A DNA stretch of 64,000 bases from Pseudomonadota bacterium (lineage in GTDB: Bacteria; Pseudomonadota; Gammaproteobacteria; Xanthomonadales; Ahniellaceae), in NCBI GenBank assembly GCA_022843465.1, contig JALHNO010000002.1, positions 357,348-421,347 on the forward strand. The letters run 5' to 3'. Made by a program: the position numbers and the translations under genes. Every line of letters begins with the position of its first letter. Position 1 is the stretch's first letter. The notes beneath the pieces were generated by a model. The model worked only from the letters and a program-made list of their open reading frames with translations. It was not told where the DNA came from and made no database searches. Of this stretch, positions 17,996 through 26,375 are shown piece by piece.

Positions 17996-18826
17996 ATGAA
18001 CGCACGCAGCGCCGATCTTCGCCGTACCGCTCGCAATCAACAGCGCACACCACCGTCCGCCTGGCTGCTGGCGATGGAGGGCCGTGCTTTTCTGGAATGG
18101 TCGGCGCTGGCACTGACCTGGCCATTTCTCGGTCGCGGCGCGCGCGGTGATGGTCATCCGGTGATGGTGCTTCCCGGTCTGATGGCGGGCGACGCCAGCA
18201 CCTGGCCTTTGCGTGCCTTCCTTGATCGCGCCGGATTTGTCGCACTGCCGTGGAAGCAGGGGCTCAATCGCGGGCCAGTCGGCGATACCGTCAACCGTCT
18301 GATTGACCGCATCCAGGCGGTCGAGCATGAACACCAGCGTACGGTCAGTCTGGTCGGGTGGTCACTGGGCGGTGCGATGGCACACGCGCTTGGCCAGTAC
18401 ATGCCCAAATCGATTCGCACTGTGATCACCCTCGGTTCGCCGCTGGATGGTCATCCGCATGCCAGCAATGCCTGGCGCCTGTTCGAGGCGGTCAGCGGTA
18501 TGCGAGCTGACGACAAGCAGTTGCGCAATCTGATGGGACAGGCACCCAAGGTGCCGACCACCAATATCCTAAGCAAGAGCGATGGCATCGTGCACTGGCG
18601 CGCCAGCATGCTGCCGCCCTGCGTGCGTTCGGAGAGTATCGAGGTCAGCGCTACCCACTTTGGACTGGGTGTCAATCCCCTGGTGCTGTGGATGATCGCC
18701 GAACGTCTGGCGCAACCCGAAGGCGAATGGCGCGCCTTCGAACGCCGAGGCCCCTGGCGTTCGCTGCTCTACCGCGATCCGCGGCGTTTGCGGATCGATG
18801 ATCTGTATGCACGTCGAAGTGTTTGA
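17996..18826 (+). CDS. Alpha/beta hydrolase (lipase/esterase-like, PGAP1/LipB-like fold)
   Basis: A 276-residue protein with the oxyanion/start motif VMVLPGLMAGD (about residues 56-66), the nucleophile elbow GWSLGGAMA (serine near 122) and later D-G-I-V-HW, consistent with the acid residue of the triad, and a histidine in ATHFGLGVNP. No signal peptide or transmembrane helix is obvious, though residues 29-46 are hydrophobic. Substrate is unknown; relatives are annotated as triacylglycerol lipases or acetyltransferase-like hydrolases. It is a single gene followed by a repeat-rich region. Confidence 0.8.
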   Translation: MNARSADLRRTARNQQRTPPSAWLLAMEGRAFLEWSALALTWPFLGRGARGDGHPVMVLPGLMAGDASTWPLRAFLDRAGFVALPWKQGLNRGPVGDTVNRLIDRIQAVEHEHQRTVSLVGWSLGGAMAHALGQYMPKSIRTVITLGSPLDGHPHASNAWRLFEAVSGMRADDKQLRNLMGQAPKVPTTNILSKSDGIVHWRASMLPPCVRSESIEVSATHFGLGVNPLVLWMIAERLAQPEGEWRAFERRGPWRSLLYRDPRRLRIDDLYARRSV

Positions 18827-18877
18827 GTTGCCCGGCTGAGTGGGGTTACCTCTGCCGTCGCTCGTTTGCGCTTCGCC

Positions 18878-18903
18878 CCCTTCTCCCGCATGCGGGAGAA
18901 GGG
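18878..18903. repeat. REP-like perfect 26-bp palindrome
   Basis: Arms of 13 bases (CCCTTCTCCCGCA and its complement) meet without a loop, 52 bases after the hydrolase stop codon. The core recurs at 49859-49886 and, degenerate, in the tandem array at 19230-19410. Such CCCTTCTCCCGC palindromes are widespread in Lysobacterales genomes. A role in transcription termination or mRNA stability is possible because it follows a gene end. Confidence 0.75.
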
Positions 18904-18974
18904 CTGGGGATGAGGGCAACTCTGTTGTACGGCCGGGCTGATAGGTGACATCGCCCGGTTGTCGCGAGCACCGC

Positions 18975-19191
18975 AGGATGTGCTGAGGCCGCAGGCCGAA
19001 GCGCATCAATTTGCAGGGTATCGAGATCGTCGGAACTCGTCACGAAGTCACGAAGAACGTAGGTCGGGTTCCCTGCGGGGACCCGACCTACGTTCTGGAT
19101 GTTCGTGACGAGTCCGGCGAGTTCGACAAGCTTGAACGTGATCGAATCTGCCTGAATTGATGCGCTTCGGCCTGCGGCCTCAGCACATCCT
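18975..19191. repeat. Nested inverted-repeat element of 217 bp with 36-bp terminal arms
   Basis: Three near-concentric inverted repeats: outer arms of 36 identical bases (18975-19010 and 19156-19191), middle arms of 12 bases (19035-19046 and 19102-19113, containing CTCGTCACGA) and an inner hairpin with 16-base arms (19054-19069 and 19081-19096) around an 11-base loop. The outer arms carry a smaller internal dyad (GAGGCCGCAGGCC). No ORF of note lies inside. The shape is that of a non-autonomous mobile element or a complex palindromic unit; no target-site duplication could be recognised. Confidence 0.75.
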
Positions 19192-19229
19192 ACGGTTCAA
19201 TCGTAGAGCAGACGGAATCGCAGCGACTC

Positions 19230-19410
19230 CCTCATCCCCGACCCTTCTCCCGCAAGCGGGCGAAGGGGACAAAGCTGCCCTCATCCCCGACCCTTCTCCC
19301 GCAAGCGGGCGAAGGGGGCAAAGCTGCCTTCATCCCCGGCCCTTCTCCCGCAAGCGGGCGAAGGGGTGGCCCTCATCCCCGGCCCTGCTCCCGCCCGCGG
19401 GCGTAGGGGC
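19230..19410. repeat. Tandem array of four palindrome-bearing units (49, 49, 43 bp spacing)
   Basis: The phrase CATCCCC followed by a GC-rich palindrome (CCCTTCTCCCGCAAGCGGGCGAAGG-like; shown here only in part) recurs with CATCCCC at 19233, 19282, 19331 and 19375. The first three units are nearly identical; the fourth is diverged (CCGCCCGCGGGCG centre). The array lies just downstream of the yceH stop codon. It is related to the isolated palindromes at 18878 and 49859. Confidence 0.8.
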
Positions 19411-19475
19411 AAAGCGCGCAAGCGAGTGAAGGCTGCGGCGTTGCCTGGGCCGCGCAGCGCTGCGCTCAACGCTTC

Positions 19476-20147
19476 CTACGATGTGGCATCCGCGTCACCA
19501 GCACGCGCGGCCTTCAATGCGGCCAGTTCGGAACGCAACTCGCTGACTTCGTATTCCAGCATCGCGACGCGTTCTTCCAGGGCATTGCTGCTGGACCCGC
19601 GGCGCGTGGATTCTGCGGTCAGCAGGGCATCGGCGGAAGGAATACCGGACAGCAGATGCATGTAGCGGTCTTCGCGCTGGCCAGCGCCGCGCCCCATATT
19701 GGTCACCAGGGCGGGCTCCTGCTCGGACATCCGGGTCAGGGTGTGACGGACATCCTCGGCATTGCCGAAGTCGGCGAGGCGTTCGCAGCGGGTCAGCAGT
19801 TCGTTGACGGTTTGCGGCCCGCGCAGCATCAGCATCGCGAGCAGGGCCTGCTTGCGGAGAGTCAGCGCGTAGAATTTGTCGAAGCGATGCTCGAAGCGTT
19901 CGACCCGGCCGCCAAAAGCACGTTCGACCAGTTCGCGGTCTTCGAGGGCGCGCAGGCAGTGGCCGACATCGCCGACGCTCAGATCCATCACCGGTTCGCG
20001 GTTGGTCTTCTGGTTGCAGGCCAGCACCAGGGCGTTGACGCTGAGCGGATACTGCTCGGGGGTGGTGCGTTGCTTCTCGATCAGGCAGCCGAGCACGCGG
20101 GCTTCGATGGCAGTGAGTTGTGGCGGTGTCGCGGTGGTGTCTTCCAT
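19476..20147 (-). CDS. YceH/DUF480 family protein
   Basis: A 223-residue protein of the DUF480 (UPF0502, YceH) family. It begins its conserved part with LTAIEARVLGCLIEKQRTTPEQYPLS (given here as the recognised start pattern), forms two winged-helix-like domains, and ends in a predicted coiled coil (about 185-215: LEERVAMLEYEVSELRSELAAL, in two heptad-rich halves). The start at 20147 is chosen from family length; the frame is open 40 codons further upstream into the neighbouring gene's end. The molecular function is not established; the fold suggests nucleic-acid or protein binding. Confidence 0.9.
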   Translation of the reverse strand: MEDTTATPPQLTAIEARVLGCLIEKQRTTPEQYPLSVNALVLACNQKTNREPVMDLSVGDVGHCLRALEDRELVERAFGGRVERFEHRFDKFYALTLRKQALLAMLMLRGPQTVNELLTRCERLADFGNAEDVRHTLTRMSEQEPALVTNMGRGAGQREDRYMHLLSGIPSADALLTAESTRRGSSSNALEERVAMLEYEVSELRSELAALKAARAGDADATS

Positions 20148-20178
20148 CCGCGCAGTATCGCTGCTGGCGCTGACTTGC

Positions 20179-22299
20179 TCAATGCGCGATTCCGGGCGCC
20201 GTAGCCGCAGCGATGGCCTCGACCCAGACCGGCGTGCCGCAGAAGGCGGCATTTCCGCTGGGCGCATCCAGCTCGGCGGCGTCGGTCAGGTCATTGATGC
20301 TGGCACCGGCCAGTGTGGTGGCGCGCGCCAGCTGCACGCCGTCGATTCGATGGCCAAAGCCGTGCGGAAGCGAGACCACGCCGGGCTTCATGTCGAGGGT
20401 GGCGCGCACCTCGGTCTCGATCTGGCCGACGCGTGAGCGCACCCGCACGCGACCACCATCCTCGATGCCGCGCGCAGCCAGATCATCGGGATGCATCAGC
20501 AATTGATGGCGCGGCTTGCCCTTGATCAGGCGCGCGGCATTGTGCATCCAGGAATTGTTGTTGCGCAGATCGCGACGGCCGATCAGCGACAGGCTGCCCG
20601 GGGCAAGCGCGCCAGTCCGCGGCGCAGGTTGAGTCGCCAGCCGTTGCAGGTCGGCGATCAGCAGCTCCGGTGCGCATTCGATCTGTCCGCTGGCGGTCTC
20701 CAGCCGGCCCAGCAGGCTGGGTGTCAGCGGACCCAGATCCAGACCATGCGGAGCGGCCAGCAGATCATCGATACCCAGCCCACTGCTGCCACGTGCCAGA
20801 CCCTCGGCGATCAACTGACGCGGCGGCGGTAGCGGGTTCCAGGCTTTCTGTTTGGCAGCGGCGAGTGCTGCCCCGAGGCCATCGAGGATCTGCCAGTCGG
20901 CGCGCTCGCCTTCGGCCATGGCGACCACGGGTGCGCTCAGTCGGCTGACATGACGCACGGCGAAGGCGTTGAAAATCAGATCGTAATGGTCCTGGCTGAG
21001 GAACGAGGCCGGCGGCAGGATCAGATCGGCATGGCGTGTCGTTTCATTGATATAGATGTCGATGCTGACCATGAAATCGAGCCCCGCAAGGGCACGGTCA
21101 AGCGCCCGCCCCTCGGGTGTCGACAGCACCGGATTGCCGGCGCAGGTGAGCAGGGCGCGGACCTGGCCGGTTCCTGGCGTTTCGATTTCCTCGCGCAGCA
21201 CTGCGACCGGCAATTCTCCAGCGAATTCGGCCAGCCCACGCACACGGCTATGCCAGCGCGCGTAGTGCCCCCTTGCGGTGCCGGGTCCGGTCACCGGGAT
21301 CGCGGCCTGATTGGGCAGCACACCGCCGACCTGATCGAGCTGACCGAGCTGGATATTGATGAGCTGGATCAGCCACTGGCACAACGAGCCGAACGCCTGG
21401 GTGGATACGCCCAGGCGACCGTAGACCAGCGGGCGCTCGGCGCTCCAGAGCTGCTCAGCGATGGCCTCGATCGTCTCCATCGCGATCCCGGTCGCGCTGG
21501 CGACCGCCAAGTCGGGGAGGTTGTCGATGGCGCGCCAGGCATCGTTCCAGCCCTTGAGCCTGCCGGCATAGTGATCCAGCCGCGCCGGCCCCAGCCGGCG
21601 CAGGCAGCGCAGCAGCTCGATCAGGAACAGCGCATCGCTGCCGGGCGTGATGGCGTGGTACGCACTGGCGATCTGCGCGGTTTCGCTGCGCCGAGGATCG
21701 ATCACGATCAGCCGGCCGCGCTTGCACAGTGCCTTCAGTCGCTTGTCGATACCGGGCGCCGTCATCAGGCTGCCATTGGAGGCGATCGGATTGGCGCCCA
21801 GCATCAGGATGCAGTCGCTGTGGTCGATATCGGGCACCGGGATCAGGAACTGATGGCCGAACATCAGATAGGCCACCAGCTGGTGCGGCCACTGGTCGAC
21901 GGAAGATGCGCTGAAGACGTTGTGGCTGCGCAGCAGGCGCAGCACCGAGGGCAGATAGGCGGTGTGGCCGTAGTGATGCACATTGGGGTTGCCGAGGTAG
22001 GCCGCCACCGCGTTGTCGCCATGTTCGCGCTGGACTGCGGCCAGGCGTTCACCCGCCAGCGTCAGCGCGGCGTCCCAGCTGATTGGCACGAACTTCCCGT
22101 CCACCCGCTGCATCGGTTGCCGCAGGCGGTCGGGATCGGACTCCAGATCGAGGATCGCATTGCCCTTGGGGCAGACATGGCCGCGACTGAACGGGTCGGC
22201 CTCGTCACCGCGGATCGCGCTGAGCCGACCGTCCTGGTAGCGAAGTTCCAATCCGCATATCGCCTCGCAGAGCGGGCAGGCGCGGTAGCGCAGGTCCAT
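20179..22299 (-). CDS. Molybdopterin-dependent oxidoreductase with N-terminal [4Fe-4S] motif
   Basis: A 706-residue member of the molybdopterin oxidoreductase (formate dehydrogenase/DMSO reductase) superfamily. The N-terminal cluster motif is C8-x2-C11-x3-C15-x27-C43 (CPLCEAIC...HVCPKG). Further recognisable pieces are the guanine-dinucleotide cofactor motifs LMLGANPIASNGS, IDPRRSET and, at the C-terminus, a molydopterin-binding barrel with HPDDLAARGIEDGGRVRVRS. No Tat signal, no selenocysteine and no obvious Cys ligand at the usual Fdh position are seen; the metal ligand and substrate are undecided. There are no partner subunits next to it. Start at 22299 (MDLRYRACPLC) is based on the family. 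Confidence 0.9.
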   Translation of the reverse strand: MDLRYRACPLCEAICGLELRYQDGRLSAIRGDEADPFSRGHVCPKGNAILDLESDPDRLRQPMQRVDGKFVPISWDAALTLAGERLAAVQREHGDNAVAAYLGNPNVHHYGHTAYLPSVLRLLRSHNVFSASSVDQWPHQLVAYLMFGHQFLIPVPDIDHSDCILMLGANPIASNGSLMTAPGIDKRLKALCKRGRLIVIDPRRSETAQIASAYHAITPGSDALFLIELLRCLRRLGPARLDHYAGRLKGWNDAWRAIDNLPDLAVASATGIAMETIEAIAEQLWSAERPLVYGRLGVSTQAFGSLCQWLIQLINIQLGQLDQVGGVLPNQAAIPVTGPGTARGHYARWHSRVRGLAEFAGELPVAVLREEIETPGTGQVRALLTCAGNPVLSTPEGRALDRALAGLDFMVSIDIYINETTRHADLILPPASFLSQDHYDLIFNAFAVRHVSRLSAPVVAMAEGERADWQILDGLGAALAAAKQKAWNPLPPPRQLIAEGLARGSSGLGIDDLLAAPHGLDLGPLTPSLLGRLETASGQIECAPELLIADLQRLATQPAPRTGALAPGSLSLIGRRDLRNNNSWMHNAARLIKGKPRHQLLMHPDDLAARGIEDGGRVRVRSRVGQIETEVRATLDMKPGVVSLPHGFGHRIDGVQLARATTLAGASINDLTDAAELDAPSGNAAFCGTPVWVEAIAAATAPGIAH

Positions 22300-22387
22300 G
22301 ATGGGTCGTTCCGATGGCTGATCCCCGATCATAAACGCTGGGCCCACGGTCGGCGTACACTGTTGCCTCTGAAACGAGGAACCCGCA

Positions 22388-22537
22388 ATGACCGTCTGTC
22401 CGATCGCGTTGGCCGTGGGCTGCAAGAAGTGCCCGATATTCTCTGTTTGTCCGGTGAAGTCGGTGATTGGCGATCATCAGCCCGAGCCGCCGGCCCCGGA
22501 TCGCAAGCCGAGCAGCAAGAAAACCCGGCGCCGCTGA
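22388..22537 (+). CDS. Small cysteine-rich protein, 49 residues
   Basis: An ORF starting MTVCPIALAVGCKKCPIF and ending in a basic tail (SSKKTRRR), preceded by GAGGA at a good distance from the ATG. Four cysteines (C4, C12, C15, C21) lie in a compact N-terminal half, two of them as CKKC, each followed or preceded by proline, suggesting an iron-sulfur or zinc site. I believe similar small proteins occur widely in proteobacteria without a known function. It is divergent from the [4Fe-4S] molybdoenzyme with an 88-bp gap and could serve it, but the proximity is the only argument. Confidence 0.7.
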   Translation: MTVCPIALAVGCKKCPIFSVCPVKSVIGDHQPEPPAPDRKPSSKKTRRR

Positions 22538-22622
22538 GGCGTAACCCGGATTTCATGCGCGCAGCGGTGTCAATGCCGCTGGGCTTGAGGGACAATGCGC
22601 GCCCTGTTGCTGTGCGATCCCC

Positions 22623-24521
22623 ATGAGTCTGATTACCTTGAATGACGTCGACTTCAGTGTCGGCGGACCGTTGCTGCTCGAAAAAGTCAGCCTTACGCTC
22701 GATAGCGGTGAACGCGTCTGCATCGTCGGACGCAATGGCGCCGGCAAGTCGACGCTGATGAAACTGCTCGCGGCTGAACTGCGTCCCGATGATGGCGAAC
22801 TGCGCCTGCAGGCGGGTACGCGGGTTGCCCGCCTTGCCCAGGAAGTGCCGGCCGGTACTGAGGGCACGGTGTTCGATGTGGTTGCCGAGGCATTGGGCGA
22901 TCTCGGTCATCTGCTGGCCGAATACCATCATCTGATCCACGCCAGCGAGCTCGACAGCGACCGGCTCGCCGAGGTCCAGGAGCAGATCGAGGCGGCCAAT
23001 GCCTGGGCCCTCGACGATCGCGTCACCCGGGTACTCGAGCGTCTGGATCTGCCGGCGGAAGCCGAATTCCAGGCGCAGTCCGGTGGCATGAAGCGCCGCG
23101 TGCTGCTGGCCCAGGCCCTGGTGCTCGACCCCCACGTACTGCTGCTCGACGAGCCGACCAACCATCTCGATATCGAGGCGATCGCCTGGCTCGAGGATGC
23201 GCTGCGCCAGTTCACCGGCTGTGTCGTGTTCGTCACCCATGACCGCAGTTTCCTGCGCGCCCTGGCCACCCGGATCATCGAGATCGATCGCGGCCAGGTG
23301 ACCAGCTGGCCCGGTGACTACGACAATTACCTGCGGCGCCGCGAAGAGCGTCTGCACGCCGAGTCTGAGGCCAACGCCCGCTTCGACAAGAAACTGGCGC
23401 AGGAAGAAGTCTGGATCCGCCAGGGCATCAAGGCCCGGCGCACCCGCAATGAAGGACGCGTGCGGGCGCTGAAGGAACTGCGCCGGCAGTACGCGGCGCG
23501 CCGCAGCCAGCTGGGCACTGTGAAAATGGAAGCCGCCCAGAGCGGCACTTCGGGCAAGCGCGTGATCGAAGCGAAGGACATCAGCTTCGGCTTCGCCGGC
23601 AAGACCATCGTGCGGGATTTTTCGACGATCATCCAGCGCGGCGATCGCGTCGGCATCATCGGGCCGAATGGTTCCGGCAAGACCACGCTGATCAGGTTGC
23701 TGCTCGGCCAGTTGCAGCCGCAGTCGGGCGAGGTCAAGGTCGGCACACAGTTGCAGGTAGTGTTCTTCGATCAGCACCGCGAAGAGTTGCGCGACGACTG
23801 GAGCGCGCTCGAAAACGTCGCCGGCGGCAGCGAGAGCATCGAGATCAATGGCGTGCGCAAACACGCGCTCGGTTATTTGCAGGATTTCCTGTTCACACCG
23901 GACCGGGCACGCGCGCCGATCTCGGCCCTGTCCGGTGGCGAGCGCAATCGTCTGCTGCTGGCCAAACTGCTGGCGCGGCCGTCCAATCTGCTGGTGATGG
24001 ACGAACCGACCAATGATCTGGATATCGAAACCCTCGATCTGCTGGAAGAGCTGCTGGAACAGTACGCCGGCACCCTGATCCTGGTCTCGCACGACCGCGC
24101 CTTTATCGACAACGTGGTGACCAGCACCCTGGTACTCGAAGGCGAGGGCAGGGTGTCCGAGTATGTCGGCGGATATACCGACTGGCTGGCGCAGCGGCGA
24201 ATGCCGGTGACGGCGGGCGCCCGTGCCGGTGCGACGGCAACGTCCGCGTCGGCTGCCGCGGCCGCGGTCGCTGCGCCGGCAACATCAGCGAAGCGCAAGC
24301 TCAGCTACAAGGAGCAGCGTGAACTTGATGCGCTGCCGCTGCGGATCGAGCAGCTGGAATCGGAAATCGCCGCCTTGACGGCGCTTTCCCAGCAGGCGGA
24401 CTTCTACCGGCGTGGCGCCGCCGAAATCGCCGCGCACAACCAGCTGATCGCCAGCCGCCAGCTCGAACTGGCCGAAGCCTATGCACGCTGGGAGTCGCTG
24501 GAAGAAACACCCGCCAGCTGA
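22623..24521 (+). CDS. uup: ABC-F family ATPase Uup
   Basis: A 632-residue protein with two ABC ATPase domains and no membrane segment: first Walker A GRNGAGKS (about 38-45) and signature SGGMKRRVLLAQAL, second Walker A GPNGSGKT (about 355-362) and signature LSGGERNRLLLAKLL. The inter-domain linker (about 230-310) is the charged helical arm typical of ABC-F proteins, and the C-terminal 90 residues form the coiled-coil DNA-binding domain that separates Uup from EttA/YbiT/YheS. An alanine-rich hinge (about 530-560) precedes it. Uup limits transposon precise excision and helps ribosome function in E. coli. The ATG at 22623 is directly downstream of a CCC-rich leader. Confidence 0.93.
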   Translation: MSLITLNDVDFSVGGPLLLEKVSLTLDSGERVCIVGRNGAGKSTLMKLLAAELRPDDGELRLQAGTRVARLAQEVPAGTEGTVFDVVAEALGDLGHLLAEYHHLIHASELDSDRLAEVQEQIEAANAWALDDRVTRVLERLDLPAEAEFQAQSGGMKRRVLLAQALVLDPHVLLLDEPTNHLDIEAIAWLEDALRQFTGCVVFVTHDRSFLRALATRIIEIDRGQVTSWPGDYDNYLRRREERLHAESEANARFDKKLAQEEVWIRQGIKARRTRNEGRVRALKELRRQYAARRSQLGTVKMEAAQSGTSGKRVIEAKDISFGFAGKTIVRDFSTIIQRGDRVGIIGPNGSGKTTLIRLLLGQLQPQSGEVKVGTQLQVVFFDQHREELRDDWSALENVAGGSESIEINGVRKHALGYLQDFLFTPDRARAPISALSGGERNRLLLAKLLARPSNLLVMDEPTNDLDIETLDLLEELLEQYAGTLILVSHDRAFIDNVVTSTLVLEGEGRVSEYVGGYTDWLAQRRMPVTAGARAGATATSASAAAAAVAAPATSAKRKLSYKEQRELDALPLRIEQLESEIAALTALSQQADFYRRGAAEIAAHNQLIASRQLELAEAYARWESLEETPAS

Positions 24522-24875
24522 CCGATCTCGCCCGGACGGCCCGCCCGGGCATCCGTGGAACATCCTCGCGCGTGGAGCATGCTGCCGCAGACCAGGCGCG
24601 GTTCGCCGGCTGATCAGATTCCAACTGATTCTCATTCGGTGAAAACCCGGCGCATAACGACTTTTTTCCAGAAATAAGTCGTGCTAATTTCCGCCTCACT
24701 GAGTTTGCCGGTCATGTGGCCTGTGACCTGACGAGGCGACAGCCTCAGCTGTGATTGGCTTCGGAGCGCCTTGGGGGCATCCGGGGTTCGATTTGATCAC
24801 TCCGCTCCTGCATTCCCAGTAAGTGGACATCAGCTGTCTTGATGTCTGTAGTTTTCGTCACTCGGAGGTTGATCA
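24522..24875 (+). promoter_or_regulatory. 354-bp leader region of the cold-shock gene, with candidate promoter
   Basis: No ORF is credible here. A 7-bp inverted repeat (ACGACTT at 24657-24663, AAGTCGT at 24676-24682) is immediately followed by TGCTAAT (24682-24688), which could be an extended -10 element; transcription from there would give an untranslated leader of roughly 180 bases, as is common for cspA-type mRNAs that act as RNA thermosensors. A strong Shine-Dalgarno, GGAGGT, precedes the csp start by 7 bases. Sequence positions are seen; the promoter and thermosensor roles are inferred. Confidence 0.45.
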
Positions 24876-25085
24876 ATGTCGGATCGTGAGGTGGGTACCG
24901 TCAAGTGGTTCAACGATGCCAAGGGCTTCGGATTCATCGCCCGTGAAGGTGGCGCGGATGTGTTTGTGCATTTTCGCGCTATCCAGGGTAATGGCTTCCG
25001 CTCGCTGCAGGAAGGGCAGAAGGTGAGCTTCAAGGTTGTACAGGGACAGAAGGGGTTGCAAGCGGATGAAGTGACCCCCGCCTGA
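24876..25085 (+). CDS. Cold-shock domain protein (CspA family)
   Basis: A 69-residue single-domain cold-shock protein, slightly shorter in its loop than E. coli CspA. Both RNA-binding motifs are intact: RNP1 KGFGFI (residues 17-22) and RNP2 VFVHF (29-33). It binds single-stranded RNA/DNA and acts as an RNA chaperone. Note the D-rich start [20 protein letters not shown]. It has its own long leader and a strong terminator 20 bp after the stop, so it is monocistronic. Several csp paralogues usually exist; which one this is cannot be told. Confidence 0.96.
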   Translation: MSDREVGTVKWFNDAKGFGFIAREGGADVFVHFRAIQGNGFRSLQEGQKVSFKVVQGQKGLQADEVTPA

Positions 25086-25104
25086 GTCGAAGGGGCAGAA
25101 AAGA

Positions 25105-25130
25105 AAAACGCCGGGCATGCCCGGCGTTTT
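25105..25130. terminator. Strong, probably bidirectional intrinsic terminator
   Basis: A perfect stem of 12 bp (AAAACGCCGGGC with its complement, AT in the middle) is followed by eight T on the plus strand and preceded by a run of A, which is a T-run on the minus strand. It lies between the convergent csp gene and the M35-type protease gene and can serve both. Confidence 0.93.
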
Positions 25131-25149
25131 TTTTGGTGCGCTGCGCAGC

Positions 25150-26232
25150 CTAGTTCTGTGCCGGCGTGTTCTCGGAGAAATACTCGTGACTGTCGGCGTT
25201 CTTCACGGCCTTGGTCGGACTCTTGATTGCGAGCCTCTTGGCCGCGGTATGTCCGTAGGCGAGGTCGTCGGTGTTGGCGACTATGTCGAAGTGGCTGAGT
25301 TCATGAATGATGGTGCCAGCACGTGAATCGGTACCGGTATTGGGCGCCGACCAGAACGCATTGCAGAGGTAGATGCGATACGGCTGGGTCGGATAGACGT
25401 AGGCGTAGTAGTTCTGCGTGCAGCCGCAATTGAAGGTGATCTGGCTGTTGGCCAGCGCGCTCTCGATCTTGTCGAAATTGGTCTGGGTGGTCGCGAACCG
25501 CGTCGAACTGGCCGAGCCAAACCAGGTCGTGTAGCGTGCGGTAACCGTCGACCAGGTCTTGCCAGAGTAGTAGCTTTCGGCGTTGATGCCATAGCTGCGC
25601 GCCGAGTTGAGGGCGGTATTGATCTGGCCCTGCTGGGTTGTCGAGCAGCTCTCGAACACCGGGGCAGCAAACAGTGCCTTGACGCCGTAGCTGACCTCAT
25701 CGAGCGTCGGCGACTGCATGAACTGGTCGCTGCCATCGACCCAGCGGGTCAGCGGAAACGACTGCAGCTCGGAGGCATCACCCACGGCCGATTTCTCGTC
25801 GCCGGTATTGACCCAGGCCGAGTATTGCATGTCGTACTGGCCGCTGGCTTCGAACGGGTAGGCGACGGACAGATCGATGTCGATCGAGCGCGACTCGCCG
25901 GCCTTGAGCACCATCCAGTCGTCCTTGCTGGGAGTGCCGCTGCGCTTGTACCAGGCGCCGGTGTACTCGACTTCCTGACCGCCGACGGAGACCTGGAAGA
26001 TGTCGTGGTTCAGGCCATAGAACGGCGTCTGCCACTTGAGCAGGCGCAGCGGTCGATTGGTCTCGTTGCGCATGGTGAATCGGACCGCCGATCCGACCTC
26101 CTGCAAGGACTTTTCGTACGAAGGCGTAAGCACCACACTCACCGAGCCGCCCGACGTTGGAGCAGCGACAGCCGAACCGATTGCAAGCACAAGAGTTGAG
26201 AGGCCGAAGAAGGCCTGGGTGGTACGAGTCAT
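25150..26232 (-). CDS. Secreted M35-type (deuterolysin/Lys-N-like) metallopeptidase
   Basis: A 360-residue exported protease precursor. Residues 1-23 are a signal peptide (cleavage after SAVA). A propeptide-like beta domain (about 24-180) precedes the catalytic domain, where HELSH at 310-314 supplies two zinc ligands and the following NTDDLAYG (320-327) the third, as in the aspzincin clan; the AYG tail resembles peptidyl-Lys metallopeptidases. Cysteine pairs (CGC near 272-274, LC near 291) suggest disulfides. GGGGA lies 7 bases upstream of the ATG at 26232. It probably degrades protein outside the cell. It is a single gene, converging on the csp terminator. Confidence 0.88.
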   Translation of the reverse strand: MTRTTQAFFGLSTLVLAIGSAVAAPTSGGSVSVVLTPSYEKSLQEVGSAVRFTMRNETNRPLRLLKWQTPFYGLNHDIFQVSVGGQEVEYTGAWYKRSGTPSKDDWMVLKAGESRSIDIDLSVAYPFEASGQYDMQYSAWVNTGDEKSAVGDASELQSFPLTRWVDGSDQFMQSPTLDEVSYGVKALFAAPVFESCSTTQQGQINTALNSARSYGINAESYYSGKTWSTVTARYTTWFGSASSTRFATTQTNFDKIESALANSQITFNCGCTQNYYAYVYPTQPYRIYLCNAFWSAPNTGTDSRAGTIIHELSHFDIVANTDDLAYGHTAAKRLAIKSPTKAVKNADSHEYFSENTPAQN

Positions 26233-26375
26233 CGAATTTTCCCCAGAAAGATGAAGTCGCCGTGGCCGCTGATCCAGCGGTGTGCCGAAAGTAATGGGAG
26301 TCTGTCCAATACGAAAGAACTTTCGATGTTGCGCTGCGGGAGGCAATTCAGGCGACCTGCCTTGCCGGCTTCGGT

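Noticed and set aside
19230..19410. CRISPR-like array
   Set aside because: The whole unit repeats, including what would be the spacer; period changes in the last unit.
20950..22626. 558-codon plus-strand frame opposite the molybdoenzyme
   Set aside because: Antisense shadow caused by high third-position GC; the minus-strand product carries cofactor motifs. Only the separate short gene at 22388-22537 in another frame is kept.
24760..24830. tRNA-like GGGGTTCGA stretch near 24780
   Set aside because: No pairing T-stem, anticodon arm or acceptor stem could be drawn around it; it lies in the csp leader.
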